Assembly: GCA_036583965.1 (NCBI GenBank)
Contig: JAZBQD010000026.1
Coordinates: 2,849,400-2,913,399, forward strand
Direction of reading: 5' to 3'
Source: Prunella strophiata
Lineage: Eukaryota; Chordata; Aves; Passeriformes; Prunellidae
DNA length: 64,000 bases
Shown: positions 42,401 to 56,000 of the stretch, one piece after another
Numbering within the stretch: the first letter of the stretch is position 1
How the letters are laid out: the number at the start of each line of letters is the position of its first letter
Program-made: the position numbers and the translations under genes
The notes under the pieces: model-generated
What the model was told of the DNA's origin: nothing
The model's database searches: none
Seen by the model: the letters and a program-made list of their open reading frames with translations, nothing else

Positions 42401-45319
42401 TGGTATGAATAACTGCAGAAGGGTCCAGACCCAGTGTGTGGTTCAGATTAAGAAGTACCAGAGCAGGTCAGTGGCTTTTTAACAAGTGTGGGTTTCTCAG
42501 CTAGACGAGCACTAAATCAGAGCAAGGCAAAGGCTGCTCTCAGTTGATTTTCCTGCCAAGGGAGATGGCCAGTAAGCACAAATCACTGCAACAGAGCATC
42601 TTGCCAGCCAGCTCCTCTTGGATGGCCGGCCCCAGTGCAGTTAGGGCTCAAGGGAGGATGGAGCTGTCCCTGTGTGAGGGAGCTGCAGTGGCTGGAAAGC
42701 TGGGGCAGGGCTGTTACTCCTTTCAGCTCTCGGAGCAATTCCGCTTCAGTGTGTTTTCAGGGTAAGTTAGGTTAAGTTCCCTCTTGGGGAAGCAAGAAAT
42801 GTGCTGGCATCCAGAGTTGAAATGAGGAGAGCTGGGGCTGGTCCCCTCCTGCTGCTGCATGAGGATCAGTTCCCTGCAGCTCTGCCTCCCTGCTGGATAA
42901 CCTGCCTCATGCTCTGGCTGCTTTTATCATCATGGTAAAGAGGCTGCTGTGTTGTTTTGTGGAGCTCTTCGACATAAAAGTTGTGCTCTTCCTGAGATTT
43001 GCTGCCTTGGAAAGCAGTGAGTGGTCCCTAAGTGAAGTGTGGCTGGAGGTATGGCATCCTTGCAGTGTTTTCTGTGAGGTGGTGGCTGGGAAGGGGAGGA
43101 ACTGGAGACACAAGGAGTATCTCTTTCTGACTATGAGTAGCAGGTTTCTCCATTTTTATTTTCTTTAGAAAATCAGACTTTATTTCATGTTGGTCACAGT
43201 GGCCATGATAGGAGACTTGACCTAGGCAGCAGGATGGTTTCTGCTGGTGGGAATGATGGGTGTCTCTGTTAGCTCGTTAGACATGTATTATTATTTATTC
43301 TCAGCTCAGTCTCTGGATTCAAGCCAGGAAGCTGCTTTGTCCCTATTCCCTTCTCCCTTCTTTCCCTCTCTCTCCCTCTTCACGTGCAGTGAACATGTTC
43401 CAGTGAGAACTGAAGCAATTTCCTGGCCCCTCTCACGTGTCCTGCATCCCTTTTTTCATCCTTAGAGAGCAATCTGAGTCACTCTTTGGGAAAGACTGGC
43501 TTAAGCACCTGAATAGAGTCAGATAGGTTCCCTATCATGTCTACTAATTAAATTGTAATGCTCATTACCACAGGATACTGTGGAGGGCAAAAGCATAAGC
43601 AGGTTGAAAAACACGAGGCAAGTTCCCAATGCACAGAGAGAGGACAGGAGGATGAAGGTCTGGGTGTAACCTCTGGCTCCCTGGAATTTCCAGATGCAGG
43701 GACAGCTCAGAAGGGCACCCAGACTGCTGCCCATCACCAGAGATGGCATCCTGGGATAGAAGGAGCATGGATTTAATCCATTCCTGTGTTCTCCCAGCTC
43801 TGACATGCACAGCTTGCTAAAACAGCAATTCACTTTCTGCTCAGTAAAATAGAGAGGGAAGGATAGAGCCTATGGAATAGTGTTTATTGGGCATTTTGGT
43901 TGCAGAATGATAACCAGGGTAGAGATTTCAGCATGCTCTCACAGGTATTAATGGATTAACATAGGAAGCTGCAAGAATTTCATTGTGTGAAGCCTTACTG
44001 ACAAAAGCAGTGAGAGGATGAAGCCATTTGGGGCTCAGGGCTCTGGCTGGGACAACAAGATGAAATAATTCCTATCTCTCATTGGCTCTTTGTGTCCTCT
44101 TCATTCTGGTTTGTGCTGCATTACGAAATGGAGGTGCTGATCTCTTACTTAGCCTGGAGCTGCAGTTAATGGAAATCTCTGTATTATGTGTATTGGGGTA
44201 TTTGAAAGTTTCCAGGTGGAAAGACCTCCAGGTTCATAAAATTGTCCTAATGCCCTAAAGTTGTTCATAATAGGAACAAGAGGAATAAGGATTGCTAGGA
44301 TGGCAGTGCCCTGTCACCCACTTCTCCTGTGAGGTCGAGTTGGAGGCAGGGATGTGGTCAGGGACTGAATGGACAGGGGGCTGGGAGGGGGTCCCTGAGG
44401 AGCTGCTGGGAAGGCTGATTCAAAGAGAAGCATCTGCTGCAAGAGAGGGATTTTCTAACTGAAAAGAAGAGGTTATGTGGACAAAGGAAGTAAGATGTGA
44501 TCTATGGAAGAGGGCAGGAGAGCACAGAGAATGTTTGAACAAAAAGATGCAAAGTCCCTGCAGGGGCTATAGTGAAAAGCCTTTTCCCAGATCTTTCTGT
44601 CCTGTGTAATGCCATCAGGGGATCTCATCTGGGAAGAGCAGACTGAGCCTCTGAAGAATCTTAAAAGTTTGCTTCTGCTGCAATATCTCATTTCTTCAGC
44701 AAGAAAACAAAGATGAACTTTCCTCTCGGGGGAGTCCATGATGGACTTTCCTCTCAGGGGGACCATCCTGGAGCTGACTGGGCCCAGTGGCTCCACAGGG
44801 GCTGCTGAAGTGACCAGGGCTGCCCAGACACAGCCCTGTGCTCCTGCAGCCTCCTGCTTCCTCGGCAGGGAGAGCAGCTCCTCTGCTCATGAGGTCCTGG
44901 CTGATCCCCCATGGCCAGCTTGGACACACAAGAGGAAAGAGGTGCCACATCCCTGTTCCAGATAGACCCTGAGTCCCTCCTCTCTGCCATGGATTTAAGG
45001 GGCACAAGCTGAACCCAAACCAGGGCAGGGAGATGCTCTGTAGCTGGGAAAAGGGCTCCAGGCTTCTCAGATTTAAGGTCTAAACCAAGGTCTAAACTTC
45101 TGCCTTAAAATGAGCATCTTTGTTTAAGCCTGGAGCTCCGTGTTTCTGGGGTGTTAGGGCAAATGTTCTGGCATTTGTCTGTGGGTTCCTGTGGCTCTTG
45201 AGCTGATGCCAGGTTTGGAGTGGTACCCTCCCAGCTCTCCTGCCTTCTTCCCCAGCCTCAGGGTGCCCAGGAGCTCAGTGCTGGGTCGCCCTGGGAGCTG
45301 GGAGAGGTTTGTTGTGGTC
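39421..45319. other. Unique sequence, possibly intronic
   Basis: A 28-A run lies at 39684-39711. A 28-bp imperfect tandem duplication (atgaactttcctctcggggg / atggactttcctctcagggg) lies at about 44712-44765. I found no exon with recognisable protein similarity and no retroelement. 40020-40270 has a few CpGs and distinctive words but no feature I can name. Confidence 0.5.
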
Positions 45320-45430
45320 CTGCAAAGCCGCGCCTGCGCGCAGCGGAGCAGCTCCGCTTGCACATTATCTCCTGCAGCTTCCCTGCACCCTGGCTGTAAC
45401 CTAATCAAACAGCCTGAGCAGCTGGTGAGT
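45320..45430 (+). promoter_or_regulatory. Small CpG patch with NRF1-like site and a splice donor
   Basis: In otherwise CpG-poor DNA, 45328-45356 holds a tight CpG cluster (ccgcgcctgcgcgcagcgga). GCGCCTGCGC at 45330-45339 differs by one base from the NRF1 core. A strong donor (agctg|gtgagtggg) follows, with GT at 45425-45426. It could be an alternative first exon or a minor promoter. An open frame at 45191-45613 spans it but has no known domain. Confidence 0.3.
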
Positions 45431-48400
45431 GGGAGCCTTGCCTGTCAAAGACTGGAGTATGAATATCAGCAGTCAACAAGCCATCACTTCAGCTTCTGGC
45501 ACAAAATGGAATCGGGAAGGGTAGGCACCCCTCCCAAAAATAAACCCATTGCTGTCCACAGGAGCCACATGAACCCCTGGCTGACTGAAATAGTTTGGGG
45601 AAAGACAGGATGAAGAGTGGCTTGGCTGAAAAGAAATGCAGGATGCTGCAGTGGATGAAAGGAAGAGAGGTGTTTTGGAAGTGTTTTACATACAAGGGTT
45701 TCTGGATGATCTCCAGTCTAAACCAGTTCACCTGCACTGGCCACACACCTATGGAGTGGGTCAGGGAACACAAAGATGAGCAGCTCTTCCTGGGCTGTCC
45801 TCTGATTTTGACAAATATTTGAATGTACTCATGAATGGAACAAAAAATAGGTGGTTTCATCCCACAAAATACAGATTCCTGGTATGTCGCTCCAGTCTTC
45901 AAGCATAACAGCCAGCAAGCTCCCAAAGTTTTTAATTATTTATGCAAAGAGGAGCATCTAGAGAATCCAAGAGCCTGGTAGTTAAATCTCTCAGCAGAGA
46001 GCTGGGGAAAGACAAGGAAAGACTGGGATTCAGGCCACCAACACTGGTCTTTCTGTATGGAATGAAGATCAGATTTGTCAGAGTTATTAGCTCTGCCTGG
46101 TCCCTGCTCAGGGACATTTCCAGTCCAAGGCTGAGTTGAATTCTCAGAATTTCCAGTTCTTGCCAGACTGAAGGGAACTGTGGCTCTAATCAGCCTTTTC
46201 TCTCTCACCAGTCCTGCGGCTGGCTATGGGTTGAATTGTTGGTGAAAACTGAAGGGCCCTTCTGTGAGCACAGGAGCAGCAGTGGGAAATGAAAAAATTC
46301 CCCCTGACTTGAGGAGGATTTAGATCTGGGCATGAAGAACAATATTTTATTTCAGATGTTCTCACTGTCCTCTGAAGAGTATTGTTTTCATTCTTTCTTA
46401 GGGCACGCTGTGTGATAGCACCAAAATTCAGGGTGAAGCATTTGGGGTGTAATGAAAGAGTGATGTTGCTGCCATGACCTTCCTGTGCATTTTGGGATTA
46501 ATCTTTCCCTCCTGCAAAAACCAGCTGGAAACAAGGCTTCCTCTCCTGTGCCACTGACCTGTGCAGAGCAGGCCAGTTCAGGACTGTTCTGTGGGTTTGC
46601 TTTTTTAGCATCAGAGCTGTTTTCTGCTGCTTCTGCATGCAGAGCTTCCCCTCAGTGACCAGAGGTGTGTGGAGCAGGGACATGGGACTTGTGCCAGTGA
46701 CCTCTTCAGAAGCATCCTTCTGTCCCTCCCAGAATGGGAGGACTTTGGGCAGGAGTTCAGGCTCAGCCCTCTGGTAGCACTGAGTTACAGATGAGGGGTA
46801 AAATATGTTTTGTGCTGTGACAGGCTGAGGTGAAGAGAACTGAGGATTGCTGAGAGTCACAGAGGAGTGATTCCTGCAGTCCTGTTGCAGAGCCCTTCTC
46901 AGAGTCCTTTAATCTGGTTATTCTGCTTGGCTGAAGTCCTTTAAGTGCCAAACTTGGAGCACTGAGGCTGTGAGAGGATGCTGTGCCTGATGGTTCCAAC
47001 ATTTAAACCAGGAAATAACCACAAACACCTGTCCAGTCTCTGCTGTCAGGTTATTCACAGCAACAACACTGTTACACAGGGGGTTTTTTTCTTGCTAATG
47101 GCCGTTTCAGATCCTGATCCAGGTTCTACAAATGGCTCTGCTGTTTCTGGATGTTTGGCCAAACATGCTTTTGCCAGCTCATAGACTGGTCTCTCATTTT
47201 CCATGATGCCTGTGGGAGATTTTGGGCAGCCAGAGATTATGGTTCTTTTTGATCCAGACAGTGATGCTTGAGCCTGAGAGCCTTTTCAAAATGCTCTCTG
47301 GTCATTCTGGCAAGGTGAGAGCTGTTACACACATTAAGGGTGGGTTTTCCTCCCTTTCCAAGGGATCACCAGGCTGGAGTGGGAACAGCTGGGCATGCAG
47401 AGAGAGCATCCACACAGCACTGAGTCCTGGTCCAGAGCATGTTCCTGTGCCTAAATATTGAAGCATTGTGAAGAGAATGCAGAGTTGAAAAAAAGAATTA
47501 AAATTGGGCTTTCAGTTCTTGTTCACCTCTGGAAAATCTGAAGATTGTTAATGGCATTATTACTGTGCCCATATTGCAGCTTAAATCGGCTTTGTGGATT
47601 GAGCCTCTTAGCGTGGAGTTAGGATAGATTAGCAGCATTTCCACCCATTTTACAGGCAAGGAAAGAGAAACACAGCAGCAAGATTGAGAAGTCCAAGCCA
47701 GGTTTCTTCCTTCCTCGAGGCTGTGCCACACAAAGCTGTCACTGAGTTCAGTTTATTAGCTCAGAAGCAAAAGAACAGTGTGCTGCTAAAAATGTGGATA
47801 CATGAGGGGCACCATCCTGCTGTGTGGATTTTGTGATGGATGGATTCCCATTTTATTAATCTTTTATAATCTCAGCACACAGACTATGCCTTTGTGAGTA
47901 CTAAATGGGGAATCGAGTCATAAAGAATTGAGACTTCAGATATGAAAAGTGAAGAGTATGGGCAGTTCTTCAGTGGAAGTGAAGTCTTTTATAGGGAAGA
48001 TCATTTATAAGTATCATGGATAACTGATGCTGCTCAGAAGTACAGGTTTCTTTCCAAATTAACCAACACATAAGTAGACCTGCTCATACCTCATTTAAAT
48101 TCTTTCTATATCTTGGTTTGGAACCAGAGGCCCAATCTAAAGTTTTTCATCTAACACTCTTGTTTAATCCATGTGGATCAATTATCATTATCAAGAGCTG
48201 CTGCTAAAGAGAACATCCTGCACCTGAAAAACGAACTCTGGAAACAGCCTCCTCAGCCTGCAGGATTTTCCTGTCCCCCATGGATCTCCTCAGTGCAGAT
48301 GCTGGAGATACAAGGGGTGTTTGAATACCAGGACTATTGGTTGGAGCATCTCAGTTTTTGTAGATGTTTGGAGCCTGACTGCACTTTGCATGAGTGCTTG

Positions 48401-51254
48401 AACCCCTGAGAGCTGATGGATGCTACAAAGTGATGGGCTGTTCCTGGTGGAAACCCAGTCATCTGCTGGCACTAGAGCAGCCAGGATGTGCTTGTAGCAC
48501 TGCTGACAGTGCCTTTCCTGTCTGGGCAGCTGAGGAGACCTTATGGGGCAGAAAAGCACAGCTTTAGTTCAAAGGAAATATTAAAACCCAGCAGTGTGTG
48601 ACTGTGGCAAGAGTGAATCCTGTTTGTGTTTGTTACAGTCCAGGAACCTTCCATGACCTGAGCATCTTCACCCTCCAGGGTAGTGTCAAAACAGTCTTTG
48701 CAGAGTCCCCTCAATGTTTCCTGCTACCCCACACCCTATTTCTGCACAGAAATGTACAAGGCACCAGGAGATGGTCCTGTTTTGATTCATATTTGTGTTT
48801 TATTGGGTTCTGAAGCTCCCCCTAAGGCAGCACACACCCAAGCCCAGCACAGCACTGGTGATGCATGCATAGAGACATACTCCTCATTGTTCTCTTTTCC
48901 TATTTTTTGGGAGGGCAGATAGAGCTGAAAGTGAGAGTGACAATAGATTTAACTCAAAGCTTAGCAGGCTTTGGGACTGAGAAGTGAAGTTTTTTTTCAG
49001 TGGCAGCATGTGACAGACCACATTGGTGGGACATGAAATGGGCACAGTGCACAGAGATGCTTTGATGTGCTCCCAAAGCTTTGCAACACCTTCCCTGCTG
49101 AGCTGGAGGAGAGTTTTAGTTTGGAGAGTCTAGTCAATGGCATCACAAGTGCAAAGAAGCAGGAAGGAGTCCAGGATAGTGACTTCTCTTTTCAGTTTTA
49201 GCTGTGCAATTAGGAGTTATGTCACTGGAGTCTGCAATACAAGTGGATCTGCATAGCCAGAGTGAAATTCAGAATGCACAAAATGCATTTGAAACAATTT
49301 GGTTCTGCTCTGGCTGAAGCAAAGTGAAGGAAGAGCATAGTAAATTAGTAACTAACACTAGAAAAGAAAATAGTAAAGGAAGTTAAAAGAATGGATTGGT
49401 CTAAGTGCTTTTGTGCTCCAAGATGACATATAAATATACACAGATTTAATTAGGAGAGGGTTATTTGAAATCTCAAAGCCAACTATCAGCCTCTCACTTT
49501 CTCACAATATTTTGTTACAGCCTACTATAAAAAAGGCAGTTAATTAAAACAGATTTATTCATCCAATCATGCAGGTGTTACAATGAGACAGTGTTTCCAG
49601 AACCTGGGTATTTTTGTTCAGTTTAATGGAAAGTAATAATATCATGTAGGAGGTGTCTGTAACAGGCAATATTCATCCCTCCTGCCTCTGCCCTGAGCCC
49701 AGCAGGCTGCAAACACTCCCTGAGATGTTGTCCTGCATTCCCTGTGTGAGCAGGGAGCATTTCCCTGGGCTTGTGTTGCTTGCAGGGCTGCAGTTGCTGA
49801 TGTTGCTTGCTCAGGCTGTGCCCTGAGGATTTGCAGCTGATGCTAATGCAATCCATGGAGTGGAGTCACCTTGAGTTTGCATTTATCAGCTTCTGCAAGT
49901 GCAAACCTGCTGCTGCACTGCAACAGAGCTGTCACTGCTGCTCTGAGCCAGCCAGGACAGATTTGGGAGCTGCTTGGTGCTGTGGCTAGCACTGCACAAA
50001 CCAGAGTGGACAATGGGGTTTTTCCCCCAGGAAGGGATGGGGTGAGTGCCTGTGTGTCTGTTGAAGTGGTGTCACCTTTTCCAGGCTTTAAGGAGGACAT
50101 TCTTGAGTTATGCTGAACTCTTTGTGGCAGTTTCCCCCTCCCTCTTGTAGCAGTGTTGGTGTGTGTTTGTGAGCAGAGCAGGCTGTGGGATCTTTGGCAC
50201 AAGTGCAGCATCCCTGGAGCTGTCACTGCCCTTTGTTTTCTTCTGCAGAAAGTTGAAGTCCAGAAAAAAATTTGGGAAACATACGGGTAGCATTTGATTT
50301 TTTTCCCACCTGAAATGTCAGCCAAGTGACATTTGTTGTCAGACACAGTGTGACAGTCTGAACTATCCTGCTAAGGGTTTGCAAGGAGCCTCAGGAGCTC
50401 TCCTGAAATACAGGGGAACTCTTGGAGGAGTCCAGCTTCTTACACCCCTCACTCCTGTAGCTCTCCCTGGAATGTGATCCATGATTTCCTGGCTAGGTCA
50501 GCAGGGATTTGGGACTGACAGGATGATTTGCTGCCAGGTTTTTTGGCTTCAGAGAGCATCTCACAGGTGGGACACTGTTTGCTTCACCAGAGTGAATTTG
50601 AGTGCTGCTGTCATTAAAAGCACCACAGAAAACTCAAAGTACAAATAAAGGCAAACTGGCTAATAATCCTCATATTAAAAAAGAAAAAAAAATCCCACCA
50701 AAACCAGTTTTGAGGCACAGAATATAAAATATTTTGATTTTACTAAGAAAAATCATCCATGACTGAGCGAGGGTGGACTGCTCTGAGACACCTCAGGGAT
50801 GAAATAAAATTGAGAGTACCAGGAGGAAAAATAAAGACTTGAGGTTGAGAAGCATCTGCAGCTTGGAATCTCTCCAAACTGCACACTGTGAATAAATGGC
50901 TCTTGGAGCCCCAAGGCCTGGCCTTGGGGATGGGACAAGGACTGCAGTGCCATTCCTCCCATGGCAGGAGGCAAATACAGCAGGGACTGGTGCAGGGGGA
51001 TGCACAGCAGTTGCCAAGGTCAGTCAGGTCAGCAGCAAGCAGCACCTTTAATTATTTTAAGGCAAAGCTTGGAGCAAAAGCAGGACAGAGGTCTGAGCTG
51101 CAGTCACCATGATCATATGGGTAGAGCCCAAATGGCTTCTAGGCCCTCCTCCTCTTCATCATAGGAATCCAGGGGAAACCAGTGGGGAAAAAAAGCAAAT
51201 TTGTCCATTCAAGTAACAGTTTACTAACAAACACAAAATGCTTAGATTCATCCT
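45431..51254. other. Unique sequence, possibly intronic
   Basis: No gene, RNA or retroelement is recognised over 5.8 kb. 49330-49600 is AT-rich with homeobox-like words (taattaaa, taattagg) and could be a conserved element. Short A-rich runs lie near 50680-50705. Confidence 0.45.
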
Positions 51255-51258
51255 TAGG
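51255..51258. repeat. Target-site duplication, left copy (TAGG)
   Basis: TAGG directly precedes the LTR's TGTGTGGAG; the second copy is at 51820-51823. Confidence 0.6.
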
Positions 51259-51819
51259 TGTGTGGAGTCTTTGCTTCTTTTTTGCCAGGATTAAATGTGT
51301 GACAGGGTATTTCTTGTTGGGACTCAGATGTTTGTTAGTTCTTATCTATGTCACAGTCTCACAAACCCTGAGTTCACTCTAACAAACTAAAAATGGAGCC
51401 CAGTCTCTCTCTAGCAAGGCCTTTTAAGGATAAACTACCCAATAAGAAATGACACCTCAATTATTTTTACTTTTAACCCAATAACCAACCACCCATGGCC
51501 CGCAATGTGGACTTTTCTGTCCACTTACACAAAACCACCCAAACCCATGGAGAGGAAGGTGAAGAAGGACCAGCCTCTGCCCTAAAATCTCCATCTTGCC
51601 CCATATATATTACTATATTCTAAAACCTTAAACTCTGAGTTTCCCACCCTGTGATATCACACACTTCTATTCAAACTCCACACCCACAATCTATATTCTT
51701 CTATAATTCAATTTTGGAAGCCTTCTCCATGGCCTTAGGTCAGATGCAGAGTTCTCTTGGGGGTCAGTGCCTGGCAGCACAGAAAGTCTGAAATTCTCAG
51801 CAGCCAGGGCTCCAGCACA
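51259..51819 (-). mobile_element. Solo LTR of an endogenous retrovirus
   Basis: A 561-bp block with imperfect terminal inverted repeats: plus strand TGTGTGGAG at the left and CTCCAGCACA (complement TGTGCTGGAG) at the right, flanked by a 4-bp duplication TAGG. The minus strand reads like a passerine ERV LTR I remember: 5' 'tgtgctggagccctggctgc', a U3 with 'gatggagattttagggcaga', and a 3' end with 'gacatagataagaactaaca' and 'aaagactccacaca'. This layout parallels the solo LTR at 6076-6698 (tagataagaaataataaaca and aagactcctg), but the sequences are different families. No internal genes are attached. A 4-bp duplication suits class I (gamma-like) elements. Confidence 0.8.
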
Positions 51820-51823
51820 TAGG
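51820..51823. repeat. Target-site duplication, right copy (TAGG)
   Basis: Follows the LTR's terminal CA; matches 51255-51258. Confidence 0.6.
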
Positions 51824-52325
51824 GGAATCCTTACTGAGCTGACATGGAAAGAGTTAACTGCAGGAGACTCTGAGTATGTCTTCTAGGAGAAATTCCTCAG
51901 TGCACCAGGATTGAACTGAGACATTTAAGAGCTGCACCAGTTCTCTCTCCAGCTGGAGCACCCCCCCTTGCAAGGGCTGACAAAAGATGAGTTCCTTGCC
52001 CTGGGATCTGTGGGATGAGCAGTGGCAGCAGCATCCCTGGCTCACTGTGGAGAGAAAGAAAAGTCTTGTGCTCACATAGACAGAGCCAAATAGGTGAACA
52101 GCTGACTTAGCACTACCTAAAATCAGGGCATGGCTGGTGTCTGTAGTTTTCCATGCTTGCCTGTGTGAAAGCTGGGGAGAGCCTGGCTGTTTGGCTCTGT
52201 TCTGCAGGGGCTGCCCAGGAGAGCAGTGTTTGTGCTCCCCAGAGGTGCTTGCAGCTGGTAAAATCCACCCCTCCATGTTTTGATCAGAAGTCAGGAAAGG
52301 TGGACCTGAGCTGCAGTTCTGGGAG
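51824..52325. other. Unique spacer between two LTRs
   Basis: About 500 bp with no recognised feature. The 184-codon minus-strand frame 51854-52408 crosses into the next LTR and is not credible as a gene. Confidence 0.5.
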
Positions 52326-53040
52326 TATCTTGGTTTGAAAAGACAGGTTTCTGCTAAAGAAGGCAGGAGCCTCCTCTGAAATGGAAAATGTAAACCCCAT
52401 CCCTCCAAATTATTATAATTTTGAAATTAAAAGGCTCTCAGGCAAAGATGTGGGAATAGGAATAACAGTTCTTTACTAGGAAAATTAAAATACAAATGCA
52501 ATAGTACAAACAATCAAACAAACAAAAACAACACTGCCAGAGTCAGAATGTGAGCTGAGCCCTGTGTGTCAGGGTGGTGGCACAGTCCCATGCCATGGTG
52601 GTGCAGCCCTCCTGCAGTGCCAGGGCTGGTTCTGCTGGAGCAGGGATCCTGCACAAGGGGGGAGTTTTCCTCTGCAGCTCCAGGGCTGCTGCAGATGGGC
52701 CTGCTCTCCCTCTGGGAATCCAGCAGAGGAGAAGAAAGCTGCTCCTCTGGGAATGCAGCAGTGGGCAAAGGCTGCTGTGGTGCTGCAGGGTCAGATTCTA
52801 TCCAGGCAGGAATGCTTGGCTCCTGCCCTGGGCAGAGCATCTCCCAGTGGGATGATGGAATTTGATCAGCCATGCAGGGACACTCAGTGGCCATGGACAG
52901 AAGAGAATTAATAATTAATGGTCCATGAACAGAAGAGATCTCCTGGAGGGAGGATGGGTTGTAGGAGAGATAAAGAAAACTGCCCCATGAACAGAAGATA
53001 ACCGCTCAACCTCTAACAAATGATAATAGAATACACACCC
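52326..53040 (-). mobile_element. LTR-like block of a second ERV family (right end uncertain)
   Basis: The left end reads tatcttggtttgaaaagaca, which on the minus strand is an LTR 3' end (..tcttttcaaaccaagata, with the expected terminal CA mutated to TA). The minus strand then shows 'agtaaagaactgttattcct' and 'tctttgcctgagagcctttt', R/U5 wording I know from passerine LTRs. Further in come U3 pieces including 'ggagatgctctgcccagggc' and a repeated tctgttcatgg motif (complement ccatgaacaga, about 52922 and 52984). I could not fix the U3 terminus or a target duplication; 53040 is an estimate. Confidence 0.6.
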
Positions 53041-56000
53041 TCAGCTAAATCATTCAGCCTAAGAGAGGGAGGAAGGAGTCAGACCTGGGCCAAAGATAAC
53101 TGAAGAAAGCAAATAGAAAATTTGGCCTCACGCATTTAAGATAGAATTGAAAAAAATTGTCACTGGCAGCAAGATCCAGCTAAGAAAACAAAGCAAGGGC
53201 TCCTCAGAGTGCTGGAGAGGCCAGGAAAGTTGGTGCTGAATCTGGCTTCCCACTGGAGAGCTGAGCTGGCAGAGGTAATTAATGAGCAGGGGATGGAAAT
53301 CTCAGAGAAACAGGCTGAAGAAGCTCAGGAAGTTTAGGCAGGCTGCAAGTACTGTAACACTAAGCAAAAACCAGATCCCTCATGGCACTTCAAAACACAG
53401 GACCCAGGGAATAGAACCCCAGTGCATTGAGAAGAATTTGGCCTTAGTTTATCAGAGTAAAAAATCAGTTTTAGTTTGGTTTTTTTCATGCATATAGAGG
53501 TAACCAGCTACTAAATACAAACCCATTCCTTTAGTACAGTTACAAAAAGAGACCTGAAAAATTAGGTTTTGAGGAGATTGTGAACCTGAATACTTTTGGT
53601 GAACCCAAATTAAGTCCTGTATGTAATTAAGCTAGCAGGGATGCAGGGTAGTCCTAAAGAGTCAAAGAATTAATTTTAGATTTGTGACAGAAGCAAGATC
53701 AGACTCACTATTTTAATCAATCTTACAGTCTATCTAGGAACAGCTCAGAATCTGAGGAAAGTCCCAGTTTTCCCTTGTGATGATGCATGTAACATGTCTT
53801 CCATGGATATTATTTCTGCAGCAATTTTTGCTGTTCTTTTATGAAAACTAGATTGTGGGTAATAAAATTTAATGGACAATGTTCAAGAATGCTAACTGCT
53901 AATTACATGAACAAGGAAATGTGTAAAACTAACCATAGAGCTTGAAATGATGGAGCTGTACATGCTCATTATGCCAGTGTCCATTGAAAGAGCCAGGGAA
54001 AAAATCCCCAGGTCTTCATTCATTATCTCTGCCAGTTGCTTGTTGCACAAGCTGGGTTTAGCCCTTTGTATCTGTTTTTTAATCAGACACTTAATCTGCT
54101 TTTCTGTATCTGGAAAGAAGAGTGCTGACATTGAAGGGGAGAGCTGTGCATTGAAATTTATTGAAAATAAGAAGAAGCTAAAAAAAAAAATAAATAATTA
54201 TAGGAACAGAACAGGTGCCTGTCACAGCAACCAAGAGCAGGTTGTGCTTGCTTGCAGGCACAAATGCACACCCTAAAACCAGATGAGAAGAGCAAACAGA
54301 AGTGCAGGTGTGGAAAGCTGCTTGCCCAGAGAGGCAGTGGAACAAATCCCTGGGATGGGACTGTGGGGTGGACCAAATGCTGCTGCTGAGAGTCCCTGTG
54401 AGAGTCCTGATTACTGTTCAACCCCAGAGAAGCTCTCAGGCACCTCAGGGATGCCACCCACAGATTGTTTTGCCACATGTGATGGGGTGTGCTTCCTAAC
54501 AGACCCCATTCTGCTGGAACACCAGGCCCTTCACATCACTGGTGTGAGAAAGCAAAGTCAGGGCAGAGCTGGGCACTAATCTCATTTCCTGCACATTAAT
54601 TCTGCCTGTTTTGCCATGGACCTGATGATCTGTGGGGAGCTGGGCTGATGTGGTTCTGGCTGCTTTAGGCCCTGCTGGGAGCTGTGGAGGAGTGCAGAAA
54701 GGCTCAGGTGGCTGTGCAGGGGGATCTCAGCCTGCACTCCCTGCCCCAGCCAGTGCTGAGAGCTGGAAACAGCTCTGGAACCAGCCCTGGGAAGGGAGGG
54801 TTACATTCTGAGCCCTGGGTTCACAGCAGGAGGTGGTTCAGAGCCCAGGAGTGGGGTCAGCCTGAGCAAGCAAAAGCTGGAAAAGAAACACAAGCCAGGT
54901 GAAACCATGTCCAAGGGATGTCTGACATCTGCAGTGGTCCCTCCAGCAGAGTTCCTTAAATTCTCTGCCTGTTTCCTGTGTTTCAGTGAACACCATAATC
55001 ACAGCTCACTTCTTGCACAAGTTTTATTTATGTAGCTCCATTTAGGTGGGGCAAAGTAGGTGGGGGTGTCTTCAGACACCACCCAGGCATGGAAGTAAAA
55101 AGGATAATAAGGATGCTAAAAAGGAAAGTAATGCGAACTGGTAACTTTCCATCTCCTCTGCTGGATAAGGATTGGAATTGTCACCAGCAGTGGTTGTGCC
55201 TGGGATTAAACCCCTCACTGGGACAGATGGGACTGTTCAAACCCTTTGTTCCTTTCCAGCCTGTCTGCTGACTCCTGTAGCTGTCTAAGCATCATACACC
55301 TGGATTTTCAGACCTTTCAGAGCCATAGAGGATGGAAAATTTTAGATGAAGATGCAAGAGGAAACCAAAAGAAAATGAGGATTTGAAAGAGCAGTGCTTG
55401 TCAGAGGAGACCAGCAGTGCATCATCACTGAACATCTGCTGCTCCAGTGCCTTGTTTGAGGGAAAACACCAGCAGGGAGGTCTCACTCTGCACTGCAGAC
55501 TTCCACAAGCTGTCAGTCAGTGGTTAAGGTGTGGAGTGGAATGAGGTTCTTTCCTGCCCTGGATATTCTCTCAAAAGCTGGAAGTGTCTCCTGCTTTGCT
55601 TTCCTTAGCAAATGGGGGTGATGGTGCTTCCTGTGTGTCAGGGCTCCCTAAGCAGATGTGTCAGTGGGCAGGGATTTGCAGGAGGGCCTGGCTGGTGATA
55701 TCCACTCTGTTTGCATTTCTGCCCGTAGCCACACTTATTACTGTGCTGAAATAAAGTTCTCTAGTCTGCAGCACATTTTCTCAGCTGATTTTAAGCTCAG
55801 TGTGGCAGTAACAGAGGTGTCTTGCAGCAGAGTAGCTTCAGCAGGCCTTGGCTGTTGAGTAGACCTGTACAGCAATGCATTTCTCCTCTGCCAAAAGTGG
55901 TGTTAAATTGGTGGCAGCTTTATTGGATTGAGGCAAAGGGATCCTCTGTCACTCGATGTGAACAAGGTGGATGATACCTAGCTGGAATGGTTTAATGGAC

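Noticed and set aside
45191..45613. 140-codon plus-strand frame over the CpG patch
   Set aside because: No recognised domain, and a strong splice donor interrupts it; kept only as a possible alternative exon.
51854..52408. 184-codon minus-strand frame
   Set aside because: Crosses from unique spacer into the LTR at 52326; no domain recognised.
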